The notes under the pieces were generated by a model that was given only the letters and a program-made list of their open reading frames with translations, was not told the origin of the DNA and made no database searches. The translations under genes were made by a program, and so were the position numbers. A DNA stretch of 24,142 nt from an uncultured Eubacteriales bacterium (GTDB lineage: Bacteria > Bacillota > Clostridia > Oscillospirales > Oscillospiraceae), in assembly GCA_900547405.1 (NCBI GenBank), contig URGL01000035.1, positions 1 to 24,142 of the forward strand, read 5' to 3'. Below, one piece after another: positions 6,596 through 13,243 of this stretch (positions are counted from its first letter, which is position 1; the number at the start of each line of letters is the position of its first letter).

Positions 6596-6645
6596 GGGCA
6601 GGCATCTCCTTGGCAGAGCAGAGATGCCTGCCCTCCTTGCTTTTT
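6596..6645 (+). terminator. Intercistronic hairpin (possible attenuator) between aldolase and AEC genes
   Basis: GGGCAGGCATCTC (6596-6608) and GAGATGCCTGCCC (6621-6633) form a perfect 13-bp stem with a 12-base loop. Five Ts follow at 6641-6645 after a 7-base gap, and the AEC gene's GGAGG site follows immediately. The displaced T run makes it a leaky terminator or an mRNA-stabilising stem. Either would lower expression of the carrier relative to the upstream enzymes. Confidence 0.55.
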
Positions 6646-6655
6646 GGAGGCAGCT

Positions 6656-7603
6656 ATGGCAGAGAGCTTTTTTATCGCGGTGAACGCCGTCATTCCCTTC
6701 TTTTGTTACCTGGCCCTGGGCTATGGGGCCAAATGCCTGGGAAAGGTGGATACACCTTTTCTGGATCGGCTGACCAAGCTGATCTTTTCTATCATGTTCC
6801 CCTTTATGACCTTCAACAACATCTATGCCGCCAGCCGGGATGCCATTCCCAGCCGGATGCTGCTGCTTTTTGTGGGCCTGGCCATTCTGGCGGTGGAGGG
6901 CCTGGGGCTTTGGCTGGTGCCGAAGCTCATCCGGGAAAATTCCCGCCGGGGGGTCCTGATCCAGGCACTGTACCGCAGCAACTTCGTCCTCTTCGGCATC
7001 CCCCTGACGGCTACCCTTTATGGGGCGGATCAGACCTCTATAGCGGCTATGCTGGCGGCGGAGGTGCTTACCATTTACAACATCACCTCCGTCATCATCC
7101 TGGAGCTGTTCAACAGCCAGGGGGGAAGGATCCGGCCGAAAGCCCTGGTTGGAAAGCTCCTGCGCAATCCCATGCTCCAGGGCTGCTGTGTGGGTCTGGT
7201 GTTTTTCTTCCTGGGCATCCGGCTTCCCAAGTGCCTGGAAAGTCCCATTTCCAGCTTCGCCAATATGACCACGCCCCTGGCCATGTTCGCCCTGGGGGGC
7301 ACCATGGAGTTTGACGCTCTGCGGCGCAACCTTCGGGTGCTCCTGCACACCGTGGCGGCGAAGCTCTTGCTGATCCCCCTGGTCCTGGTGGGACTGGGCT
7401 ATGCCCTGGGCCTGCGGGGAGTCGAGCTCTTTCTGGTGGTGGCGGTCTTCGGCACCCCGGTGGCCTCCGGCTCCTACCCTATGGCCATGAACATGGGCGG
7501 CGATGGCCCCCTGGCCGGGCAGCTGGTGTTTGCCAGCACCCTGGCGGCAGTACCGACCCTGTTTCTGTGGATCTTCGCCATGAGCGCGCTGGGGTTGCTG
7601 TAA
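6656..7603 (+). CDS. AEC-family transporter (auxin efflux carrier/malate permease type)
   Basis: The protein is 315 residues from the ATG at 6656, with GGAGG 5 bases upstream. A longer frame open from 6341 overlaps the aldolase gene and is not used. It has about ten hydrophobic segments in two five-helix halves. The charged gap in the middle, the conserved polar NFVLFGIPLTATLYG stretch and the AVFGTPVASGSYPMAMNMGG C-terminal motif are all typical of AEC carriers. Bacterial members move malate, malonate or other carboxylates. Last in the operon, after the aldolase, it could export or exchange a carboxylate product or give a second uptake route. Direction and substrate cannot be read from the sequence. 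Confidence 0.88.
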   Translation: MAESFFIAVNAVIPFFCYLALGYGAKCLGKVDTPFLDRLTKLIFSIMFPFMTFNNIYAASRDAIPSRMLLLFVGLAILAVEGLGLWLVPKLIRENSRRGVLIQALYRSNFVLFGIPLTATLYGADQTSIAAMLAAEVLTIYNITSVIILELFNSQGGRIRPKALVGKLLRNPMLQGCCVGLVFFFLGIRLPKCLESPISSFANMTTPLAMFALGGTMEFDALRRNLRVLLHTVAAKLLLIPLVLVGLGYALGLRGVELFLVVAVFGTPVASGSYPMAMNMGGDGPLAGQLVFASTLAAVPTLFLWIFAMSALGLL

Positions 7604-7621
7604 AGGGCAAAAGCATCCGTA

Positions 7622-7641
7622 TTTTCACGAATTCGTGAAAA
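7622..7641. promoter_or_regulatory. Perfect 20-bp palindrome upstream of the hydrolase operon
   Basis: TTTTCACGAATTCGTGAAAA reads the same on both strands. It lies 15 bases upstream of the -35 box of the next promoter and 18 bases after the AEC stop. The perfect symmetry and position suggest a binding site for a dimeric activator or repressor. As RNA it would form only an AT-rich stem without a T run, so it is a poor terminator. Confidence 0.5.
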
Positions 7642-7656
7642 ATTTGCATTGGGATA

Positions 7657-7686
7657 TTGACAAATGGCAAGTGACTAATATATAAT
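7657..7686 (+). promoter_or_regulatory. Promoter of the three-hydrolase operon
   Basis: TTGACA (7657-7662) and TATAAT (7681-7686) are both perfect and 18 bases apart. The predicted start near 7693 gives a leader of about 110 bases. A weaker AATTC..GAATT inverted repeat (7689-7706) lies over the start site and might be a second operator position. It separates this operon from the TRAP/aldolase operon. Confidence 0.75.
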
Positions 7687-7802
7687 TAATTCGTATAAGT
7701 GAATTGTTTACCAAAGGATATGACCTGGATTTGCTGTGGAGCTGAGGACGGATCATAGGTGATTCCCGCCGGAAAACAAAGAACATAAAAGGAGGCATAC
7801 GA

Positions 7803-9074
7803 ATGAAGAATTATGTAGAGGTCAATTCCCAACGGCTGTGGGCACGGCTGAATGAGATCGGGCATATTGGCAGCGATCCTCGGGGAGGGATCAGCCGCTT
7901 CGCCTGGGAGCCCGCCTATAAGGAGGCGGTGACTCTCCTCGTCCGATGGATCGAGGAGGCGGGGCTGACTGCAAGGATCGACACGGTGGGCAATGTTTTT
8001 GCCCGGCTGGAGGGCTCAGACCCGGAGGCACCTGCCATTTTGAGCGGTTCTCACCTGGATACAGTCCCCCAGGGTGGATGCTTTGATGGGCTGTCCGGCG
8101 TGATGGGGGCCCTGGAGTCCCTGATCGCTATTCGGGAATCCGGCCTTCCCCACAGAAGACCCCTGGAAATGGTAGCGTTTATCAATGAAGAGGCCAGCCA
8201 GTTCCTGGGCGGGACCTTTGGAAGCAAGGCCATGTGCGGTATGCTGCCGGAGGACTATGCCTTTCACCTACAGAATCGTCAGACCGGCCAGCTTCTCAGC
8301 GATGCTATGAGAGAGTTTGGAATGGGCCTGGACCCGGATAAGCTGGCGCAGAGCAGAATTGACCCCAAGGCCTATTGTGGCTTCCTGGAAATGCACATTG
8401 AGCAGGGCCGGTATCTTCTGGACGGGAATAAGCCCTTTTCCATTGTCAGTGCTGTAGCCGGGATCAAGCAGTTCTATATTACCTTCCGAGGCACTGCCGC
8501 CCATGCCGGAGGCATGGCAATGTCGGACCGTCATGACGCTCTGGCCACGGCAGCGGCGGTGATTTCCGCGGTGGAGACCTTGGCAAAGAATTGCAGTGCG
8601 AATACCCGGGGCACCGTTGGGTATATTTCTGTCCTGCCCTGTGAGCACAATATCATCGCGGAGAAGGCGACGATCTCTGTTGACTTCCGGGAGGTAGAAG
8701 ATGCAAAATGGGAAAAGCTCTACACGGATCTGATGGAGGTGACCCGGCGGGAATGCGAAAAACGTCAGATAGAGTGGAGTGTAGAGTCTACCTGTAATCT
8801 GCGGCCTGCCCATTGTGCGCCGGAGCTGGTCCACATCCTGGAGGAGGCCGCAACTGGCAGCGGCTATGAAAAGGAACGGATGATAAGCTTCCCGGCCCAT
8901 GACGCCATGAATATGTCCAGGATCATGCCTATGGGTATGCTGTTCCTGCGAAGCTCCAACGGTGGGTTGAGCCATTGCCCCGAGGAGTACACGACCCAGG
9001 AAGACCTGACCTTGGGCACACAGGTGCTGGCAAACGCCCTGTATCTGGCGTCTAATCGGGATTTTCAGAAATAA
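7803..9074 (+). CDS. M20-family Zn-dependent amidohydrolase (N-carbamoyl-amino acid hydrolase/allantoate amidohydrolase-like)
   Basis: This 423-residue protein belongs to the HyuC/AllC/beta-ureidopropionase branch of M20. The binuclear metal site is visible: H84-x-D86 (SGSHLDTVPQGG), D95, the E129-E130 pair (INEEASQF), H198 (MHIEQG) and a C-terminal histidine in GLSHCPEEYTT. A dimerisation or lid domain (about residues 215-330) contains the AHAGGMAMSDRHDAL motif. The family removes carbamoyl or ureido groups from linear N-carbamoyl amino acids, allantoate or similar, releasing ammonia and carbon dioxide. An AAAGGAGG site precedes the ATG. It leads an operon with a deaminase and a cyclic-amide hydrolase, so it probably performs the last hydrolysis. 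The exact substrate is unknown. Confidence 0.88.
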   Translation: MKNYVEVNSQRLWARLNEIGHIGSDPRGGISRFAWEPAYKEAVTLLVRWIEEAGLTARIDTVGNVFARLEGSDPEAPAILSGSHLDTVPQGGCFDGLSGVMGALESLIAIRESGLPHRRPLEMVAFINEEASQFLGGTFGSKAMCGMLPEDYAFHLQNRQTGQLLSDAMREFGMGLDPDKLAQSRIDPKAYCGFLEMHIEQGRYLLDGNKPFSIVSAVAGIKQFYITFRGTAAHAGGMAMSDRHDALATAAAVISAVETLAKNCSANTRGTVGYISVLPCEHNIIAEKATISVDFREVEDAKWEKLYTDLMEVTRRECEKRQIEWSVESTCNLRPAHCAPELVHILEEAATGSGYEKERMISFPAHDAMNMSRIMPMGMLFLRSSNGGLSHCPEEYTTQEDLTLGTQVLANALYLASNRDFQK

Positions 9075-9093
9075 GCGAAAGGAGATCAGGTGT

Positions 9094-10527
9094 ATGACAG
9101 CGGATCATTTGTTTATTCACGCCATTGTGATCACCATGCGGGGAAACGGTGTGGGGATTATAGAGGACGGGGCGGTTGCGGTGACAGGAAGCCGGATCAG
9201 TGCCGTTGGACCGACGGAGGAGATCCTGGCGGAGTGGACGGGCCACAGAGTGATCAATGCCGCCGGAAAGGTCATTATGCCGGGGCTCATCGATGCCCAT
9301 ATCCATACGGGAGACGGCCTGGTCCGGGGCGTGTCCCAGGACCTCAATAACTGGATGCAGCACGGGTTGTGGCCTTTTGAGCAGGAGCTGCGGAAGGATA
9401 CAGACGCGGTATGCAAGGGATCTTTGATGAACATTGTGGAGGCATTGAAGGCGGGTACCACCACCTTCTGTGACTTTGACACGCCTATGACTCAAATCGT
9501 ACAAAATCATGTCAGAGTGGGGACCCGGGCCAGAGTTGCGGAGCTCATCAGCGAGCTGCCCGAGGAAAACAAGACCGCAGTGGGTGAGCTCTATGAATTT
9601 GATCCGGCCCAGGGCAACCGGAAGTTCCTCAGGAATATGGATTTGATCCGGGAATGGAACGGACGGGAAAACGGTAGGATCACCTGCATGCTGGGTCCTC
9701 AGGGGCCGGATATGTGCAGCAAGGAGCTGCTGCTGGAGATACAGGAGGCAGCCTTCAGCCTGGATACCGGGATCCATATGCATGTCTCCCAGGGAGACAG
9801 AGAAATCAACCAGATGCTGAAGCGGTACGGAAAACGCTCGATCCCCTTTCTGGATGAAATTGGCTACCTGAATCACAGGCTCATGGCCGTGCATCTGACG
9901 GAGGCGACCCGGGAGGAGACCCAGCTGTTGGCTTCCAGGGGAGCGGGAATGGTGCTGTGCAGCGGCAGCATTGCCATTATCGATGGGATCATTCCCCCGG
10001 CGGCGGAGTTCCTGGAGGTCAGCAGCAGACTGGCTCTTGGCTCTGATCAGGCCCCCGGGAACAACTGCAACAATATGTTCAACGAGATGAAATTTACCGC
10101 TATCCTGAATAAGTGCAAGGTTCGGGACCCCTCGGTGTTCCCGGCGGGAAAGGTTCTGCGGATGGCGACCATTGAGGCAGCGAAGGCCATCGGCCTGGGA
10201 GACGAGATTGGCTCTCTGGAGGTCGGAAAGAAGGCGGACCTACTGATGATCGATATGACCCAGCCCTGTCTTTCTCCCATTATTCTCCACCCGGTACGTA
10301 ACGTGGTTCCCAATTTGGTGTATTCTGCAAAGGGAAGCGAAGTGGAACTGGTGATGGTTGATGGCCGCATTCTTGTTGAGGACTTCCGGGTCCTCTCCGT
10401 AGACGAGAAGCAGGTCGTTCGGGATGCGCAGGAAGCGGTAGAGCGGATCTGCAAGGCAGCAGAAGTGCCGTTTTCTAAAATCCCCGAATCCAAACTCCAT
10501 GCGATGATGCAAAATGGAGAACTGTGA
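9094..10527 (+). CDS. Amidohydrolase, AtzA/TrzN/8-oxoguanine deaminase-like
   Basis: The 477-residue protein has the TIM-barrel amidohydrolase layout with a small beta-sandwich from both ends. H69-x-H71 lies in LIDAHIHTGDG, a further metal histidine around 228-230 (GIHMHVSQGDRE), H267 (AVHLTE) and D318 (ALGSDQAPG). This is the mononuclear deaminase/dechlorinase pattern seen in cytosine, guanine, S-adenosylhomocysteine and triazine hydrolases. Where many relatives carry a catalytic Glu after the HxH segment, Gln233 appears here, so the mechanism or substrate may differ. It lies between a carbamoylase-like and a hydantoinase-like gene, consistent with hydrolytic deamination of a cyclic amidine before ring opening. 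The start ATG at 9094 has AAAGGAG upstream. Family is confident; substrate is not. Confidence 0.82.
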   Translation: MTADHLFIHAIVITMRGNGVGIIEDGAVAVTGSRISAVGPTEEILAEWTGHRVINAAGKVIMPGLIDAHIHTGDGLVRGVSQDLNNWMQHGLWPFEQELRKDTDAVCKGSLMNIVEALKAGTTTFCDFDTPMTQIVQNHVRVGTRARVAELISELPEENKTAVGELYEFDPAQGNRKFLRNMDLIREWNGRENGRITCMLGPQGPDMCSKELLLEIQEAAFSLDTGIHMHVSQGDREINQMLKRYGKRSIPFLDEIGYLNHRLMAVHLTEATREETQLLASRGAGMVLCSGSIAIIDGIIPPAAEFLEVSSRLALGSDQAPGNNCNNMFNEMKFTAILNKCKVRDPSVFPAGKVLRMATIEAAKAIGLGDEIGSLEVGKKADLLMIDMTQPCLSPIILHPVRNVVPNLVYSAKGSEVELVMVDGRILVEDFRVLSVDEKQVVRDAQEAVERICKAAEVPFSKIPESKLHAMMQNGEL

Positions 10528-10537
10528 GGTGGACGGT

Positions 10538-11914
10538 ATGAAATATGATTTGCTTATTTACAATGCAAGAATTGTAACAGAGGACGAAGTTTTCCTGGGA
10601 TATATGTGCGTTTCTGATGGGAAAATAGCGGTTGTCGGTCGGGGAACGTCGGACCATGAGGCAGTGCGTTCCGTGGATGCGAAGGGAATGCTGTTGCTTC
10701 CGGGCGCAATCGACACCCATCCCCATTTCTTTGAACCCGGAGCTGAGGAGCGGGAGGACCTGGAGCACGGTACCCGGGCGGCGGCCTCCGGAGGCTTTAC
10801 CACGGTACTGGATATGCCCAACACCCCGGAGCACCCGGTGCTGGACCCGGCGGCCTTTGCGCTAAAGCGGGACCGGGCCAAGCAGGAGGCCCTGATCGAC
10901 TACGCCTTCTGGGGGGCGGCGACACCGGAAAACATAGACCAGTTCGAGGCTCTGCGCCAGATGGGCTGCGTGGGCTTTAAGGCCTTCACGGTATACGCTG
11001 GCCCCAATTATCCCTTCTCCGACGAATACAGTCAGCTGCGGGAAATGGAAAAAATCGCGTCCTTCCACGGGATCTTTGGAGCCCATGCCGAGGACAGGAC
11101 CCTTGTGAAGGGCTTTTCGGAGGCACACCGGGAGGAACCCTGGTCCCTGGCGGTGCATGACGCCAGCCGCCCCTGGATCGCGGAGTTGACGGCCATCAAT
11201 ACCCTGCTGCTTTACGCGGAAAAGACGGGGTGCAAGCTTCATATCTGCCATATGTCTATTCCCGAGGGGGCCGAGCTGATTGCCCGGGCCCGCCGGAACG
11301 GGGTGGATGTGACGGTGGAGACCTGTAGCCACTACCTGACGCTGAATTACCAGGACCAGGCGCAGCTGGGGACCTTCGCCATGATCAACCCGCCGCTGCG
11401 GAGCCGGGAGCGCATGGAGCGCCTGTGGGACTATGTGCTGGACGGGACGATCGACTACTTGGGTACGGATCATGCGCCCTATCTGCTGTCGGATAAGCTG
11501 CCGCCGGACGGGGATCTGCGGAAGGCCGCCTGCGGTGCGCCGGAGATCGATGTGGCGATCCCCTTACTCCTGGAGGAAGGCGTCCGGAACCGGAATATGC
11601 CCCTGGAACGCTTTGCTGCCTTTACGGCAACCAACGCCGCCAAACGCTTCGGCTTGTATCCCAGAAAGGGCGTATTGGCCGTTGGGTCAGACGCGGACTT
11701 CTACCTGGCGGATATGGACACAAGCTGGACCTTCTCCCGGAGAAACAGCTTCTCCAAAAGCAAACTGGACAGATTCGCCCATGAGGGCAGAACCTTCCAT
11801 TGCCGTGTCGTCTCTACCTGGGTCCGGGGCAACGAGGTATACCGGGATGGGCAGATCCTTCGGGAGCCTGGCTACGGACGTATGATCCTTCCTCAGTGGG
11901 AGAAGACCCAATAA
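10538..11914 (+). CDS. Hydantoinase/allantoinase-like cyclic amidohydrolase
   Basis: The protein is 458 residues from the ATG at 10538, chosen because GAGGTGG lies 5 bases upstream. The ATG at 10514 overlaps the previous gene by 14 bases and lacks a site. Binuclear metal ligands are clear: H61-P-H63 (HPH instead of the common HTH), K148 in GFKAF (the lysine that is carboxylated in the family), H183 (GAHAED), H238 (HICHMS) and D311 (GTDHAPY). It resembles allantoinase, dihydropyrimidinase and dihydroorotase, which open cyclic amides or ureides. AllB-like CVGFK and ETCSHY segments favour the allantoinase/hydantoinase side. In this operon its linear ureide product would feed the M20 enzyme. A strong bidirectional terminator follows. 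Confidence 0.87.
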   Translation: MKYDLLIYNARIVTEDEVFLGYMCVSDGKIAVVGRGTSDHEAVRSVDAKGMLLLPGAIDTHPHFFEPGAEEREDLEHGTRAAASGGFTTVLDMPNTPEHPVLDPAAFALKRDRAKQEALIDYAFWGAATPENIDQFEALRQMGCVGFKAFTVYAGPNYPFSDEYSQLREMEKIASFHGIFGAHAEDRTLVKGFSEAHREEPWSLAVHDASRPWIAELTAINTLLLYAEKTGCKLHICHMSIPEGAELIARARRNGVDVTVETCSHYLTLNYQDQAQLGTFAMINPPLRSRERMERLWDYVLDGTIDYLGTDHAPYLLSDKLPPDGDLRKAACGAPEIDVAIPLLLEEGVRNRNMPLERFAAFTATNAAKRFGLYPRKGVLAVGSDADFYLADMDTSWTFSRRNSFSKSKLDRFAHEGRTFHCRVVSTWVRGNEVYRDGQILREPGYGRMILPQWEKTQ

Positions 11915-11916
11915 GG

Positions 11917-11966
11917 AAACAATGGGCAGCCCTCGGACCTGTGTCTCGTGGGGCTGCCCATTGTTT
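11917..11966. terminator. Bidirectional terminator between convergent genes
   Basis: AAACAATGGGCAGCCC (11917-11932) and GGGCTGCCCATTGTTT (11951-11966) are perfect 16-bp arms around an 18-base loop. T-rich ends are available on both strands. It fills the 59-base gap between the hydantoinase-like gene (plus) and the LacI-family gene (minus), so it most likely ends both transcripts. Confidence 0.85.
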
Positions 11967-11973
11967 GTAGAGT

Positions 11974-13026
11974 TCAGATGGCCGCGCTTTGTCCTTCGGG
12001 AGCAGGACCTGTGGATTCCCGGACGATCAGCTGCGGTTCACTGGCAAGCTTGAGAACGTCGGAATCCTCGGAAGCCTTCAGCACCATGTCCACCGCCAGT
12101 TCACAAAGGGCCTCTGTGCAGTAGGAGACGGTGGTGAGCTTGGGACGGGTCATGGAGGAGAGATAGATGTTATCAAAGCCGCAGATGGAGATGTCTTGGG
12201 GGATCCGCTTGCTTTCGCAGTTCAGCACGCTGGACAGTGCGCCGAAGGCCACAAGGTCATTGACGCCGATGACGGCGGTGATCTGGGGCTCCTCCCGCAA
12301 CAGACGCTCCATTATGGAATAGCCGGCCTCCGCCTCAGACTGGCCGGAGTCGCCCAAGGCCCCGGTGAATACCTGGAGAGTCTCGGGAGGCAGCCCCGCG
12401 TCCCGGATGGCGCAGCGCACGCCCTCCAGTCGCTTCGCCCGGGTCAGAGAAACCGAGGAAACGGAGCTCATGAGAAAGGCGATCCGCCGGTGGCCCAGCC
12501 CCAGAAGATGCTTTGCCACCAGCTGCCCGCACTGGAAGCCATTCAGACTGATGGTATTCAGGGGAATTTCGCCGGACTGCTCACTGAGCAAGACCACGGG
12601 AATGGTATAGGACAGCTGGGTCACCCGCTTGACCCAGTTCGGGGTAAAGAGGTAGACGATCCCATCTACACGCCGCTCCTCGCACAGATCCAGGTAGGCC
12701 TTTTCCCGGTCGGGATTCCGGTAGGTACAGCACAGAATCACGTTATAGCCGAGCTTGACCGTGTAGCGTTCAATATACTGCATCAGCATTGGGTAATAGG
12801 GGTTGTCCATTGTCGGGAGAAAAACCCCCAAAAGCTTGGACTGGCTTGTTTTTAGTCCCCTGGCGAAGGAGTTGGGGACATATTGCAGCTGCCTGGCGGC
12901 ATCCAGGACCTTTTTCCGAGTTTCCTCCGGCAAGGTGACATTCGGCGTGTTGTTCATGACAAAAGAAACCGTTGTCTGGGATACGCCCGCGAGCTTGGCA
13001 ACATCTTTGGATGTGGCCCGTTTCAT
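11974..13026 (-). CDS. LacI-family transcriptional repressor
   Basis: The protein is 350 residues from the ATG at 13026, with GGAGG 7 bases upstream on the minus strand. A longer in-frame start at 13113 would add 29 residues before the DNA-binding domain and is rejected. Residues 4-26 (TSKDVAKLAGVSQTTVSFVMNN) are the LacI helix-turn-helix. A hinge with the LQYVPNSFARGL pattern follows, then a periplasmic-binding-protein-like sensor domain from about residue 62 (KLLGVFLPTMDNPYY) to the C terminus, including GFDNIYLSSMTRPKLTTV. It is divergent from the SDR/permease/aldolase/kinase operon, its most likely target. A 26-bp palindrome sits just after that operon's start site. The effector is probably the sugar acid-like substrate or KDG/KDPG (inference). 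Confidence 0.93.
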   Translation of the reverse strand: MKRATSKDVAKLAGVSQTTVSFVMNNTPNVTLPEETRKKVLDAARQLQYVPNSFARGLKTSQSKLLGVFLPTMDNPYYPMLMQYIERYTVKLGYNVILCCTYRNPDREKAYLDLCEERRVDGIVYLFTPNWVKRVTQLSYTIPVVLLSEQSGEIPLNTISLNGFQCGQLVAKHLLGLGHRRIAFLMSSVSSVSLTRAKRLEGVRCAIRDAGLPPETLQVFTGALGDSGQSEAEAGYSIMERLLREEPQITAVIGVNDLVAFGALSSVLNCESKRIPQDISICGFDNIYLSSMTRPKLTTVSYCTEALCELAVDMVLKASEDSDVLKLASEPQLIVRESTGPAPEGQSAAI

Positions 13027-13069
13027 GGCAAGACCTCCGATATGATTAATAAATAGATTACTGAATCTC

Positions 13070-13098
13070 ATTATACGCAATCTGACGGCTACTTGCAA
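13070..13098 (-). promoter_or_regulatory. Promoter of the LacI-family gene
   Basis: On the minus strand TTGCAA (13098-13093) is followed after 17 bases by TATAAT (13075-13070). The -10 is perfect and the -35 matches at four of six positions. The predicted start lies about 35 bases before the gene. No operator-like palindrome overlaps it clearly, so autoregulation is not evident. Confidence 0.6.
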
Positions 13099-13162
13099 GA
13101 GCAAATTCAACAAGGATTACTTTTGCCCAAAAATTATTTTATGCATTCTGTAATTTTGACTA

Positions 13163-13191
13163 TTGACATTCCACAAAAACTACTATATAAT
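13163..13191 (+). promoter_or_regulatory. Consensus promoter of the SDR/permease operon
   Basis: TTGACA (13163-13168), a 17-base spacer and TATAAT (13186-13191) match the housekeeping consensus at every position. Transcription would start near 13198, directly ahead of the palindrome at 13201-13226. Such a strong promoter normally needs a tight repressor, which fits the divergent LacI-family gene. Confidence 0.88.
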
Positions 13192-13200
13192 TAAACCATC

Positions 13201-13226
13201 AATTAAAACGTATTAACGTTTAAATT
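13201..13226. promoter_or_regulatory. Putative LacI-family operator
   Basis: AATTAAAACG (13201-13210) and CGTTTAAATT (13217-13226) are inverted repeats with a single mismatch around TATTAA. The inner core is AAACG-n6-CGTTT. It starts within a few bases of the predicted transcription start of the SDR operon, an ideal repressor position. It ends before the AGGAGG ribosome site. Binding by the adjacent LacI-family protein is inferred. Confidence 0.65.
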
Positions 13227-13243
13227 AATAGGAGGAGTTATTT

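Noticed and set aside
6341..6655. N-terminal extension of the AEC carrier overlapping the aldolase gene
   Set aside because: The added residues are Arg/Gly-rich and out of frame with the aldolase. The ATG at 6656 has a good ribosome site and gives the normal family length.
10514..10537. Alternative start of the hydantoinase-like gene
   Set aside because: It overlaps the end of the deaminase gene and lacks a ribosome site, while the ATG at 10538 has GAGGTGG at good spacing.
13027..13113. Longer N terminus for the LacI-family repressor
   Set aside because: LacI proteins begin only a few residues before the helix-turn-helix. The extension would include the promoter -10, and GGAGG precedes the ATG at 13026.
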